From Prevotella sp. UBA3294 (GTDB lineage: Bacteria > Bacteroidota > Bacteroidia > Bacteroidales > Bacteroidaceae), in the NCBI GenBank assembly GCA_002361535.1, contig DETG01000129.1, positions 1 to 10,307 of the forward strand: 10,307 nt of DNA, in the 5' to 3' direction. This document shows positions 1 to 5,557 of this stretch, one piece after another. The number at the start of each line of letters is the position of its first letter. Within the stretch, counting starts at the first letter, position 1. The translations under genes and the position numbers were made by a program. The notes under the pieces were generated by a model. That model was not told the DNA's origin. It saw only the letters and a program-made list of their open reading frames with translations, and ran no database searches.

Positions 1-329
1 AAGCGGTCGATGATCTCGATGTTCGTACGTAGGAATGCCACATTCTTCAATCCGTCGTTCAAGGCCTGCGTAGCACCTGTCCACATCCGTGCCCCCTTGA
101 TATCCACTCCAATGAAATTCTTCTCAGGGAACCGTCGAGCCAGTTCCACCGCATACTCTCCCTTGCCGCATCCCAGCTCTAACACGATGGGATGATCGTT
201 ATGGAAATACATCTCACGCCAATGCCCCTTCATGTCAAAAGGAACATTGTCAACTACAGAGAACGGATACTGAAACACATTCTCATAACGTTCCATATCA
301 GCGAACTTCGCCAGTTTTCCCTTACCCAT
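1..329 (-). CDS. trmB: tRNA (guanine-N7-)-methyltransferase, N-terminal part (cut by window edge)
   Basis: Only the first 109 codons lie in the window; the rest runs off the left edge. The ATG at 329-327 starts a protein beginning [12 protein letters not shown]. The SAM-binding motif [11 protein letters not shown] lies at about residues 49-59, and the TrmB signature [16 protein letters not shown] at about 71-86. It is followed by [12 protein letters not shown], which is typical of TrmB proteins from this phylum. The enzyme family transfers a methyl group from S-adenosylmethionine to N7 of G46 in the variable loop of tRNA, in the cytoplasm. The gene has its own promoter at 349-380, about 20 bp upstream, so it is transcribed separately from the regulator gene to its right. 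The assignment rests on recognisable motifs; the catalytic C-terminal half cannot be inspected. Confidence 0.95.
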   Translation of the reverse strand, partial: MGKGKLAKFADMERYENVFQYPFSVVDNVPFDMKGHWREMYFHNDHPIVLELGCGKGEYAVELARRFPEKNFIGVDIKGARMWTGATQALNDGLKNVAFLRTNIEIIDR

Positions 330-348
330 AGATACCTATATTTGGCTG

Positions 349-380
349 CAAAGGTAATGAATAGTTTCGACAAATACAAA
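349..380 (-). promoter_or_regulatory. Bacteroidetes-type promoter of trmB
   Basis: Read on the minus strand, TACCTTTG (356-349) fits the -7 consensus TAnnTTTG. A TTTG at 380-377 lies exactly 20 nt upstream and fits the -33 element. Transcription would start near 343, leaving a leader of about 15 nt before the trmB ATG at 329. Confidence 0.75.
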
Positions 381-425
381 TATCAGGGATGGTTAATCCA
401 TCTTTCAGCATCAAAACGGTGAGTC

Positions 426-2036
426 TCAGTCTTTCAGCTGTTGGATTCTGGCATCGAAATCTCTTGCGCCGCCCTTTACACCGAAGATCGTACGAAGCAG
501 GCGCGTACGACTATTGGTGACCGACTGCGGTGACAATCCTATCAGCGTAGCGATTTCCGTGGGAACGAAACGCAACTTGATCAGCATACAGATACGTAGA
601 TCCCGTTCGGTGAGCAGTCCATTCCTGTTCACCGATGGAAGGAAATCGGGAAGCACACGCTGTATCAGGTCATACAACTCTTTCCACTGGGCATTATCAG
701 GTACCCTTCCCCCACTGGCCATCCTGTGGAAGTAATATACCGTAGTATCGTTGAGCAGCGTATCCATCAGTTGCATATCGGCCACCGACACCTTCTCCTT
801 CTTCTCTGAGAGCTGGACCTGCAGCACTTTAATACGGTCCTGCACCACCTGATATGCCCTCATCTTCCGACGATGGTAATAGACAAACAGCACGATGGCA
901 ACAACGAGTACGAGAATCACTGCCGTGAGGATGATCAGTCTTCGCGCAGAACGGTGCCGTTCCATACGACTGTCATACTCTTTCTGCAAGGCAGCAATCG
1001 TCTCTGCCTTGTCATTACTCCGCATGTTTTGATAGAGATGATTCAGATGGTCGCTCAAGTCGAGAGCCCGCCATTCCTCATGATGCTTGTAATAGTCCAC
1101 CAGTTTCTCATAAGCCTCAATCTTCACTTGCACATGATCGGTATTCAACGCCTCAAACCAGTAATCGGTGGCCTCTTTCATCTTTCCCTGCCCTTCCATC
1201 ACATCGCCCATCAGCTTAGCTGCATAGTCATTGGGAAAGAGTTGGAGGGCCTGCGTCAGATACCTTGTAGCCTTTACCGTATCTTGCTCAATCAGTGCAA
1301 AGCTGCCGATACTGGCAAGAAGATCCGACCGCAGCTGTGGCGTAAGGCTGGAAAGCAAGGGCTGTGCCTGCGTGATATAAGCACGAGCACTGTCAACCAT
1401 ACCGAGATGAACCTGGGCTCGAATCATCTTGTTCAGGGTTAGCACTTTCAAGCTGTCGTTCCCCATCATGTCGGCCCAAGCCAATGCTCGCTGATAATAA
1501 GTAAGCATCAGGTCTTTGCAGTTTGCCATCTCGTTCAGATGACCGATGGCATCACACACATCATAGGAGAAGATACTGTCGTCCATCTCAACAGACAGTT
1601 CCTCAGCCCGCTTCAGACACGCTACCGCTTCGCGCCAACGGTCATTACTCTGATGAGTGATACCCAGATGGAGCAGCGACCGAGCCAGTCGGTCACGATC
1701 CCCCATCTTCTCATAATACCGTGTGCTCATGGCAATGAGGGAATCATCACGGATCTCCATACCGATCTTATGGATTACCTCGGTGTAGAGCAATCCGAAC
1801 AATGCGGAGTCCACCTCCGTTTCCAAACGTTCACATTCCATGTCATGGATAGCATGCCAGGCTTCGACTTTCCGGTTCGCCACCTCCATCGCATAGATCA
1901 TCTGCATGGCACGGTTAGGTTCTTTCGAGACCATCCTCTCCACATCGAGAAGATAGCGATAGGTGTCGGATTGCTCATGAGAGCAACCCGACAACAGTCC
2001 GACCAATGTGAGTAATATATAAGGTAATACTCTCAT
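426..2036 (-). CDS. TPR lipoprotein with one membrane helix and C-terminal LuxR-like HTH (membrane-bound regulator)
   Basis: This 536-residue protein begins with a lipoprotein signal: hydrophobic residues 7-15, then LSGC with Cys18. Helical repeats resembling TPRs fill about residues 90-340. A single transmembrane segment (LIILTAVILVLVV onward) covers about 367-387, with flanking RR and HRRK. A charged, coiled-coil-like stretch follows at about 389-416. A helix-turn-helix domain follows at about 474-516 (LTERDLRICMLIKL, then TEIATLIGLSPQSVTNSRTRLL), resembling LuxR-type C-terminal DNA-binding domains. The predicted layout is a periplasmic repeat sensor and a cytoplasmic DNA-binding tail; this topology is inference. 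A TTG at 2048 would add four residues, but the ATG at 2036 is preferred because it lies 4 nt after the stop of the TonB-C gene and puts the signal peptide at the N-terminus. The ligand and target genes are unknown. Confidence 0.85.
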   Translation of the reverse strand: MRVLPYILLTLVGLLSGCSHEQSDTYRYLLDVERMVSKEPNRAMQMIYAMEVANRKVEAWHAIHDMECERLETEVDSALFGLLYTEVIHKIGMEIRDDSLIAMSTRYYEKMGDRDRLARSLLHLGITHQSNDRWREAVACLKRAEELSVEMDDSIFSYDVCDAIGHLNEMANCKDLMLTYYQRALAWADMMGNDSLKVLTLNKMIRAQVHLGMVDSARAYITQAQPLLSSLTPQLRSDLLASIGSFALIEQDTVKATRYLTQALQLFPNDYAAKLMGDVMEGQGKMKEATDYWFEALNTDHVQVKIEAYEKLVDYYKHHEEWRALDLSDHLNHLYQNMRSNDKAETIAALQKEYDSRMERHRSARRLIILTAVILVLVVAIVLFVYYHRRKMRAYQVVQDRIKVLQVQLSEKKEKVSVADMQLMDTLLNDTTVYYFHRMASGGRVPDNAQWKELYDLIQRVLPDFLPSVNRNGLLTERDLRICMLIKLRFVPTEIATLIGLSPQSVTNSRTRLLRTIFGVKGGARDFDARIQQLKD

Positions 2037-2040
2037 CCGA

Positions 2041-2457
2041 TCAGTCAAGGCTAAACGATACCGGCATTGTAAACTTCACACGCACCAGTTTCCCATCCTG
2101 CTTGCCAGGATTCCATTTGGGCATGGCCTCTACCACCCGTTTGGCCTCAGCATCCAAGGAAGGATAGATGCTTTTGATGATCTTCACGTTACTAATGGAT
2201 CCATCTTTCTCGACAACGAAGTCAACAACAACTTTCCCACTGATCTTCTTTTCAAAGGCATCCTTGGGGTATTTCATTTCATGACCGAAATATTTGAAGA
2301 ACTCCTGAGTTCCGCCAGGGAAAGTTGGCATCTGCTCCACCTGATCATAAATCGTACCCTGAGAGGCCTTATCCTGCCGGTTATTTACTTGTGCATGTGC
2401 ACTGACTGTCATCACACAGGCTGCGAGAGCCGCTAAAAAAATCTTTGTCATTTTCAT
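2041..2457 (-). CDS. Small secreted TonB C-terminal-domain protein
   Basis: The 138-residue protein has a signal peptide (MTKIFLAALAACVM core, likely cut after AHA near residue 22), a linker to about residue 40, and a TonB C-terminal domain from about 43 to the end. Family hallmarks visible are PTFPGG, KYPKDA, GKVVVDFVVEKDGSISNVK, and WNPGKQDGKLVRVKFTMPV. It lacks the N-terminal membrane anchor and proline-rich spacer of a classical TonB, so it is probably a free periplasmic protein rather than the energy transducer of an ExbBD complex. The start is ATG 2457; ATG 2451, two codons on, is an equal alternative. The frame stays open upstream to 2721, but that stretch contains the promoter and repeat element and is rejected. 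It is the first gene of a pair with the TPR-HTH regulator 4 nt downstream, suggesting shared signalling or envelope function. Confidence 0.88.
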   Translation of the reverse strand: MKMTKIFLAALAACVMTVSAHAQVNNRQDKASQGTIYDQVEQMPTFPGGTQEFFKYFGHEMKYPKDAFEKKISGKVVVDFVVEKDGSISNVKIIKSIYPSLDAEAKRVVEAMPKWNPGKQDGKLVRVKFTMPVSFSLD

Positions 2458-2486
2458 TTTCTTTGTTTTTAAAAGGTGAGTAATGA

Positions 2487-2507
2487 ATCCACAGCCTTTC
2501 TGTGGAT
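2487..2507 (-). promoter_or_regulatory. Perfect hairpin in the leader of the TonB-C gene
   Basis: An 8-bp perfect inverted repeat, ATCCACAG and CTGTGGAT, with a 5-nt loop lies between the promoter (2546-2577) and the start codon (2457), about 30 nt upstream of the ATG. It has no following T-run on the minus strand, so it does not look like an ordinary terminator. A role in mRNA stability or translation control is inference. Confidence 0.5.
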
Positions 2508-2545
2508 GAAACGCAACGAGTCCGGATCCCGTCGGATTTCGTCGG

Positions 2546-2577
2546 CAAAAGTAGAGGAAAAGCCCTTTTGCCACAAG
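2546..2577 (-). promoter_or_regulatory. Bacteroidetes-type promoter of the TonB-C / TPR-HTH operon
   Basis: On the minus strand TACTTTTG (2553-2546) matches the -7 consensus TAnnTTTG, and CTTG (2577-2574) lies 20 nt upstream as a -33-like element. The predicted start near 2540 gives a leader of about 80 nt, longer than for the other genes in the window and containing the hairpin at 2487-2507. Confidence 0.65.
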
Positions 2578-2614
2578 AAAATGATTACATTTGATTACAC
2601 AAGGGAGAAAAAAG

Positions 2615-2736
2615 AGTGAAGAGTGAAAAGTGAAAAGTGAAAAGTGAAGAGTGAAGAATTTGCTGCCGCACCAGTCACTTATGTCAAAAGCCACAGCGGC
2701 AGCAAATTCTTCACTTTTCACTCTTCATTCTTCACT
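2615..2736. repeat. Heptamer-repeat inverted element between ilvE and the TonB-C gene
   Basis: The left side is six tandem copies of AGTGAAR (2615-2656) followed by a 13-bp core, AATTTGCTGCCGC (2657-2669). The right side is the reverse complement: the core at 2696-2708, then four heptamers (2709-2736; the third copy has one change). The arms 2643-2669 and 2696-2722 match with one mismatch around a 26-nt loop, and the pairing can extend to about 41 bp per arm. Transcribed from ilvE, it would form a very long hairpin in the 3' untranslated region. It encodes no protein and looks like a small non-autonomous repetitive element; my recollection that such AGTGAA tracts are common in Prevotella and Bacteroides intergenic DNA is unverified here. 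Confidence 0.85.
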
Positions 2737-2760
2737 TAATTACTCTTCACTTAATTACTC
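2731..2760. repeat. Tandem 15-bp duplication at the ilvE 3' end
   Basis: Two perfect adjacent copies of TTCACTTAATTACTC occupy 2731-2745 and 2746-2760. The right copy contains the last sense codon and stop of ilvE (GAG TAA on the minus strand), so the left copy is a duplicate of the gene's end lying at the border of the heptamer element. The first bases of the left copy are also part of that element's last heptamer. Confidence 0.85.
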
Positions 2761-3771
2761 TATCACCACGGTAGTCCATCCGTGCTTATCCTCGATGGTA
2801 CCATACTGAATACCACGTAGTGTATCGAAGAGTTTCTTGGACATCGGACCAGGTTCCGGACCGAAGTCATAACGCTTTCCTGTATCAAGGTCGTCGATAT
2901 AGGATATCGGACTGATCACTGCGGCTGTTCCGCATGCGCCAGCCTCCTCGAAAGTCTCCAGTTCATCCTCAGGAATAGGACGACGCTCCACCTTCATACC
3001 TAAGTCTTCTGCCACTTGCATCAGACTCTTGTTGGTGATAGATGGCAGGATAGAGGTTGACTTCGGAGTGATATATGTGTTGTCCTTGATACCGAAGAAA
3101 TTGGCAGCACCGCACTCATCCATATATTTCTTCTCCTTGGCATCGAGGTAGAACTCGCAGGCATATCCCTTCTCATGTGCCAGATTATTGGCAAACAAAC
3201 TGGCAGCATAGTTTCCACCTACCTTATATTTACCTGTGCCTAAGGGAGCAGAGCGGTCATAGTCGCGAACAATCACATAGGGATTGCTGGCGAAGCCCCC
3301 CTTGAAGTAAGGCCCAACCGGAGTGACGAAGATCAGGAAGCAATATTCCTTTGCGGGATGAACGCCCACTTGTGCACTTGTTCCGATGAGCAGCGGACGA
3401 ATGTAAAGAGTGGCTCCGCTCTCGTAGGTGGGAATCCATTCCTGATTCAGTCGTACCACCTTCTTTACCATCTCACAGAACAGCTCCGTAGAGACCTCGG
3501 GCATCATAATGCCGCGGCATGTACTCTGCAGACGGGCGGCATTCTCCTCCATACGGAACACACGCACCTTTCCATCTGGACAACGATAAGCCTTTAGTCC
3601 CTCGAAGGCCTCCTGTCCGTAATGCAGACAGGTAGCTGCCATATGGATTTTCAGATACTCATCGGAGCAAACTTCGATCTCGCCCCATTTTCCATCGCGA
3701 TAGTAACAGCGAACGTTGTAGTCAGTCGGCATATAACCGAACGACAGACTCGACCAATCTAAATTCTTCAT
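2755..3771 (-). CDS. ilvE: Branched-chain amino acid aminotransferase
   Basis: The 338-residue protein is a fold-type IV PLP aminotransferase of the long BCAT (type II) form, at the usual family length. Landmarks are GQEAFEGLKAYR at about 52-63, TLYIRPLLIGTSAQVGV at about 121-137, the PLP-lysine region GKYKVGGNYAAS (Lys183 the likely Schiff-base lysine), DECGAANFFGI at about 218-228, SILPSITNKSLMQVAEDLG at about 240-258, and the cofactor-phosphate loop GACGTAAVISPI at about 278-289. It interconverts leucine, isoleucine and valine with their 2-oxo acids using 2-oxoglutarate/glutamate, in the cytoplasm. The ATG at 3771 fits the conserved N-terminus. It stands alone with its own promoter (3814-3845) and a short leader; the neighbours are not in amino acid synthesis. 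Its last codon and stop lie inside a 15-bp tandem duplication. Confidence 0.97.
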   Translation of the reverse strand: MKNLDWSSLSFGYMPTDYNVRCYYRDGKWGEIEVCSDEYLKIHMAATCLHYGQEAFEGLKAYRCPDGKVRVFRMEENAARLQSTCRGIMMPEVSTELFCEMVKKVVRLNQEWIPTYESGATLYIRPLLIGTSAQVGVHPAKEYCFLIFVTPVGPYFKGGFASNPYVIVRDYDRSAPLGTGKYKVGGNYAASLFANNLAHEKGYACEFYLDAKEKKYMDECGAANFFGIKDNTYITPKSTSILPSITNKSLMQVAEDLGMKVERRPIPEDELETFEEAGACGTAAVISPISYIDDLDTGKRYDFGPEPGPMSKKLFDTLRGIQYGTIEDKHGWTTVVIE

Positions 3772-3777
3772 TTTGCT

Positions 3778-3797
3778 ATTGTCATTTTAATGATAAT
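3778..3797 (-). promoter_or_regulatory. Inverted repeat in the ilvE leader
   Basis: Nine-base arms (ATTGTCATT and AATGATAAT on the plus strand, one mismatch) flank a 2-nt centre, 6 bp upstream of the ilvE ATG and downstream of its promoter. With so small a centre it would suit a dimeric DNA-binding protein better than an RNA hairpin. It is AT-rich, so chance cannot be excluded. Confidence 0.3.
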
Positions 3798-3813
3798 CGT
3801 TCTTATTTGCTTG

Positions 3814-3845
3814 CAAAAGTAATCAAAATCCTGCGTTTAAGCAAC
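3814..3845 (-). promoter_or_regulatory. Bacteroidetes-type promoter of ilvE
   Basis: TACTTTTG (minus strand, 3821-3814) is a good -7 element. GTTG (3845-3842) lies 20 nt upstream as a near match to TTTG. The predicted start near 3808 leaves a leader of roughly 37 nt. Confidence 0.65.
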
Positions 3846-3880
3846 AATATTTAACAAAAAATCGCTCTTAACACTTTTTT

Positions 3881-3911
3881 CTTGTCGGTTTAAAGGAAAA
3901 ACCTAACTTTG
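3881..3911 (+). promoter_or_regulatory. Plus-strand Bacteroidetes-type promoter facing xseB
   Basis: CTTG at 3881-3884 and TAACTTTG at 3904-3911 are separated by 19 nt, matching the -33/-7 arrangement of the other promoters here. It points rightward, away from the ilvE promoter, with 35 bp between the two upstream elements. No annotated rightward gene follows before the 3' end of xseB on the opposite strand, so any transcript would be a small RNA or antisense RNA. Confidence 0.5.
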
Positions 3912-3916
3912 CGTTA

Positions 3917-4021
3917 TTAATAATAGCTCAATGATATATGGAAAAATAAGTCTGTTTCCATCGGTATCTATTTCTAATTCTGTGGGAAGGCGAGACTACT
4001 CGTCTTCCGACAGAATCTTTT
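3917..4021 (+). ncRNA. Candidate small RNA with two hairpins (about 105 nt)
   Basis: Downstream of the plus-strand promoter the sequence can fold into two separate stems. The first is ATGGAAA (3938-3944) with TTTCCAT (3955-3961), extended by GATA (3933-3936) with TATC (3965-3968). The second is an 18-position stem, 3977-3994 with 3999-4016, loop ACTA, followed by CTTTT (4017-4021). In the second stem one position is G-U on this strand but would be C-A on the minus strand, so the plus-strand RNA is the more stable fold. The 3' end lies antisense to the last six xseB codons. A possible 48-codon frame from 3931 runs into the xseB antisense and is not convincing. The ends are estimates; the function is unknown. 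Confidence 0.35.
3977..4021. terminator. Strong hairpin at the xseB 3' end, likely terminator
   Basis: Arms 3977-3994 and 3999-4016 form 16 Watson-Crick pairs, one wobble and one mismatch with a 4-nt loop. The right arm is made of the last six xseB codons (ILSEDE), and the xseB stop codon TAG sits in the loop. On the plus strand it is followed by CTTTT, giving a weak rho-independent form. On the minus strand it has no adjacent T-run, but it could still protect or end the xseAB mRNA. Confidence 0.55.
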
Positions 4022-4190
4022 GGATTTCCACCTCTGTCTTGGTCAGTTTGGCCTTGCAGAGTTTGATGAGTTGCTGAGCCTTTTTCAACTGCTCACCCAT
4101 CTCATCGATGTCAAGTTCATCATTCTCCATTTTTGCAACGATGTGCTCTATCTGGCGCATCGCCTCTTCGTATGTCAATTTCTTTTCCAT
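3996..4190 (-). CDS. xseB: Exodeoxyribonuclease VII small subunit
   Basis: The 64-residue acidic helical protein starts MEKKLTYEEAMRQIEHIVAKM and contains the family pattern: TYEEA near the N-terminus, then VAKMENDELDIDEM, then a second helix with LCKAKL. The length is typical of XseB. Several small subunits bind one XseA to form exonuclease VII, which degrades single-stranded DNA from both ends into oligonucleotides in repair. It is last in a four-gene operon, 25 nt after xseA, the expected partner. The ATG at 4190 is preceded by AAAAGGTAAG, which can serve as a ribosome site. Its final codons form one arm of the hairpin at 3977-4016, so the coding 3' end may be doubly constrained. Confidence 0.96.
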   Translation of the reverse strand: MEKKLTYEEAMRQIEHIVAKMENDELDIDEMGEQLKKAQQLIKLCKAKLTKTEVEIQKILSEDE

Positions 4191-4215
4191 CTTACCTTTT
4201 ATTATAATTCAACAT

Positions 4216-5556
4216 TCATGACTTCACCACCGACAGGAAGGTACCGTTCTTAACCCGCGTTTCTACCTCATCACCAGGTTTCAGCAGGTGAACATTACGT
4301 ACGCTCTTTCCTTTATATAAGGTGATACTGTATCCTCGCTGTAGCAGTCGCATGGGATCCACAGCTTCCATCCGCCGAGAAAGCAGTTCCATCCGATGGT
4401 GCTCCTTCATCATTTTCCGTTCGCAGCATCGGTTCAGCAAATCTTCCAACCGTTCTGTTTTGTTGCGCCCCATATCTATCCGTCTTCGGATCATATTCAG
4501 CAACTGTTGTTCCAAACGGGTAAGGCGAGCCTCCTGACGGGTTCTCACCAGTGAGAAAAGGGCAGGGAGATGAGCAGTCAAACGGGTAAGGCGCATTTTC
4601 TCCACATCCATTCTACTACGCACTGTCGAGACAATCACCTGCTGAGCTGTTACCAACAGGTCATAGACCTCTTTCAGATGACTCACCAGGAAGGCCGCTG
4701 CTGCAGTGGGTGTTTTCACACGGGTATGGGAAACCATGTCCAAGATACTCTCATCACGCTCATGACCGATTCCCGTAATTACAGGAAGCGGGAAGTTCGC
4801 CACGTTCTCCGCCAAAGCCAGCGTATCAAACCCCGAAAGGTCGGCCACGGCACCTCCACCACGGATAATCACCACACAATCAAAATCGTCTATACACCTG
4901 TTGATCTTGTCGAGTGCAGCAATGATACTTGTCTCCACCTGTTCCCCCTGCATCACTGCGGGGAAGAGACGAGTATGGAAACTAAAGCCATATTCATTCT
5001 GTTCCAACTGGTTCACAAAGTCACCATAGCCTGCCGCATTCTCACTGCTCACCACAGCAATGCGCTGAGTGAACATGGGGAGCTTCAGTTCCTTATTCAG
5101 CTCAAACACCCCCTCTTCTTTCAACACACGTATGATCTCCTGTCGTTTGCGTGCCATATCGCCCATGGTATAAGTAGGGTCGATATCCGTAACGATCCAA
5201 GAGAAACCGTAAGTCTCGTGGAACTGCGCATAGACCTTCAGCAGCACTTTCATACCAGCATGGAGCCGCTGTCCCGTCACTCGCTCAAAGTGAGGGCGAA
5301 TCAGCTGCCATGACGATTGCCAGCATTTGGCAGCAGCCTGAGCCACGGGAGTTCTGCGCTGCGTAACCCGATTCCCGTAATCCTTGCCCATAGTGGCTCC
5401 CCCATTGTCATACTGCACCAGTTGCAGATAACAATGACCTCTCACCTCGCGAGCCTCCGAGATCTCTGCCTCCACCCAGTATTCCTGATTGAGTTCCAGC
5501 TCGATGGTCTCGCGTACCAATGAGTTGAGTTCGTATAGAGTAAGTGTCTTATTCAT
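4216..5556 (-). CDS. xseA: Exodeoxyribonuclease VII large subunit
   Basis: The 446-residue protein is the catalytic subunit of exonuclease VII, a single-strand DNA exonuclease. An N-terminal OB-fold, about residues 1-110, carries LTLYELNSLVRETIE and YWVEAEISE. The catalytic region follows with TLGDMA-like YTMGDMARKRQEII, RIAVVSSENAAGYGDFVNQL, FPAVMQGEQVE, VVIIRGGGAVADLSGFD, the conserved ITGIGHERDESILDMVSHTRVKTPTAAA, then a long helical part and a C-terminal LLQRGYSI segment. An in-frame ATG at 5568 would add four residues and overlap the protease gene by 11 nt. The ATG at 5556, one base after the protease stop, is chosen because family members start just before LTLYELN; both starts imply translational coupling. 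Residues about 50-75 (NGGATMGKDYGNRV onward) look longer than I expect for this OB-fold loop. xseB follows after 25 nt. Confidence 0.96.
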   Translation of the reverse strand: MNKTLTLYELNSLVRETIELELNQEYWVEAEISEAREVRGHCYLQLVQYDNGGATMGKDYGNRVTQRRTPVAQAAAKCWQSSWQLIRPHFERVTGQRLHAGMKVLLKVYAQFHETYGFSWIVTDIDPTYTMGDMARKRQEIIRVLKEEGVFELNKELKLPMFTQRIAVVSSENAAGYGDFVNQLEQNEYGFSFHTRLFPAVMQGEQVETSIIAALDKINRCIDDFDCVVIIRGGGAVADLSGFDTLALAENVANFPLPVITGIGHERDESILDMVSHTRVKTPTAAAAFLVSHLKEVYDLLVTAQQVIVSTVRSRMDVEKMRLTRLTAHLPALFSLVRTRQEARLTRLEQQLLNMIRRRIDMGRNKTERLEDLLNRCCERKMMKEHHRMELLSRRMEAVDPMRLLQRGYSITLYKGKSVRNVHLLKPGDEVETRVKNGTFLSVVKS

Positions 5557-5557
5557 C

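Noticed and set aside
388..402. Small GATGG/CCATC hairpin after the TPR-HTH gene as terminator
   Set aside because: There are only five pairs and no T-run on the minus strand, so no terminator is claimed there.
873..2015. Two plus-strand frames (873-1442, 1539-2015) opposite the TPR-HTH gene
   Set aside because: They mirror an intact coding gene and show no start signals or domain character.
2458..2721. N-terminal extension of the TonB-C protein
   Set aside because: The added stretch contains the promoter and the heptamer element, and it would bury the signal peptide.
2615..2736. Heptamer array as a CRISPR array
   Set aside because: Units are 7 bp and contiguous with no spacers; it is a tandem and inverted repeat.
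3931..4077. 48-codon plus-strand frame after the rightward promoter
   Set aside because: Half of it is antisense to xseB, the residues show no protein-like pattern, and the terminator-like hairpin interrupts it. An RNA fits better.
4570..5313. Plus-strand 247-codon frame opposite xseA
   Set aside because: It lies wholly antisense to a clearly conserved xseA, has no promoter and its translation has no recognisable domain.
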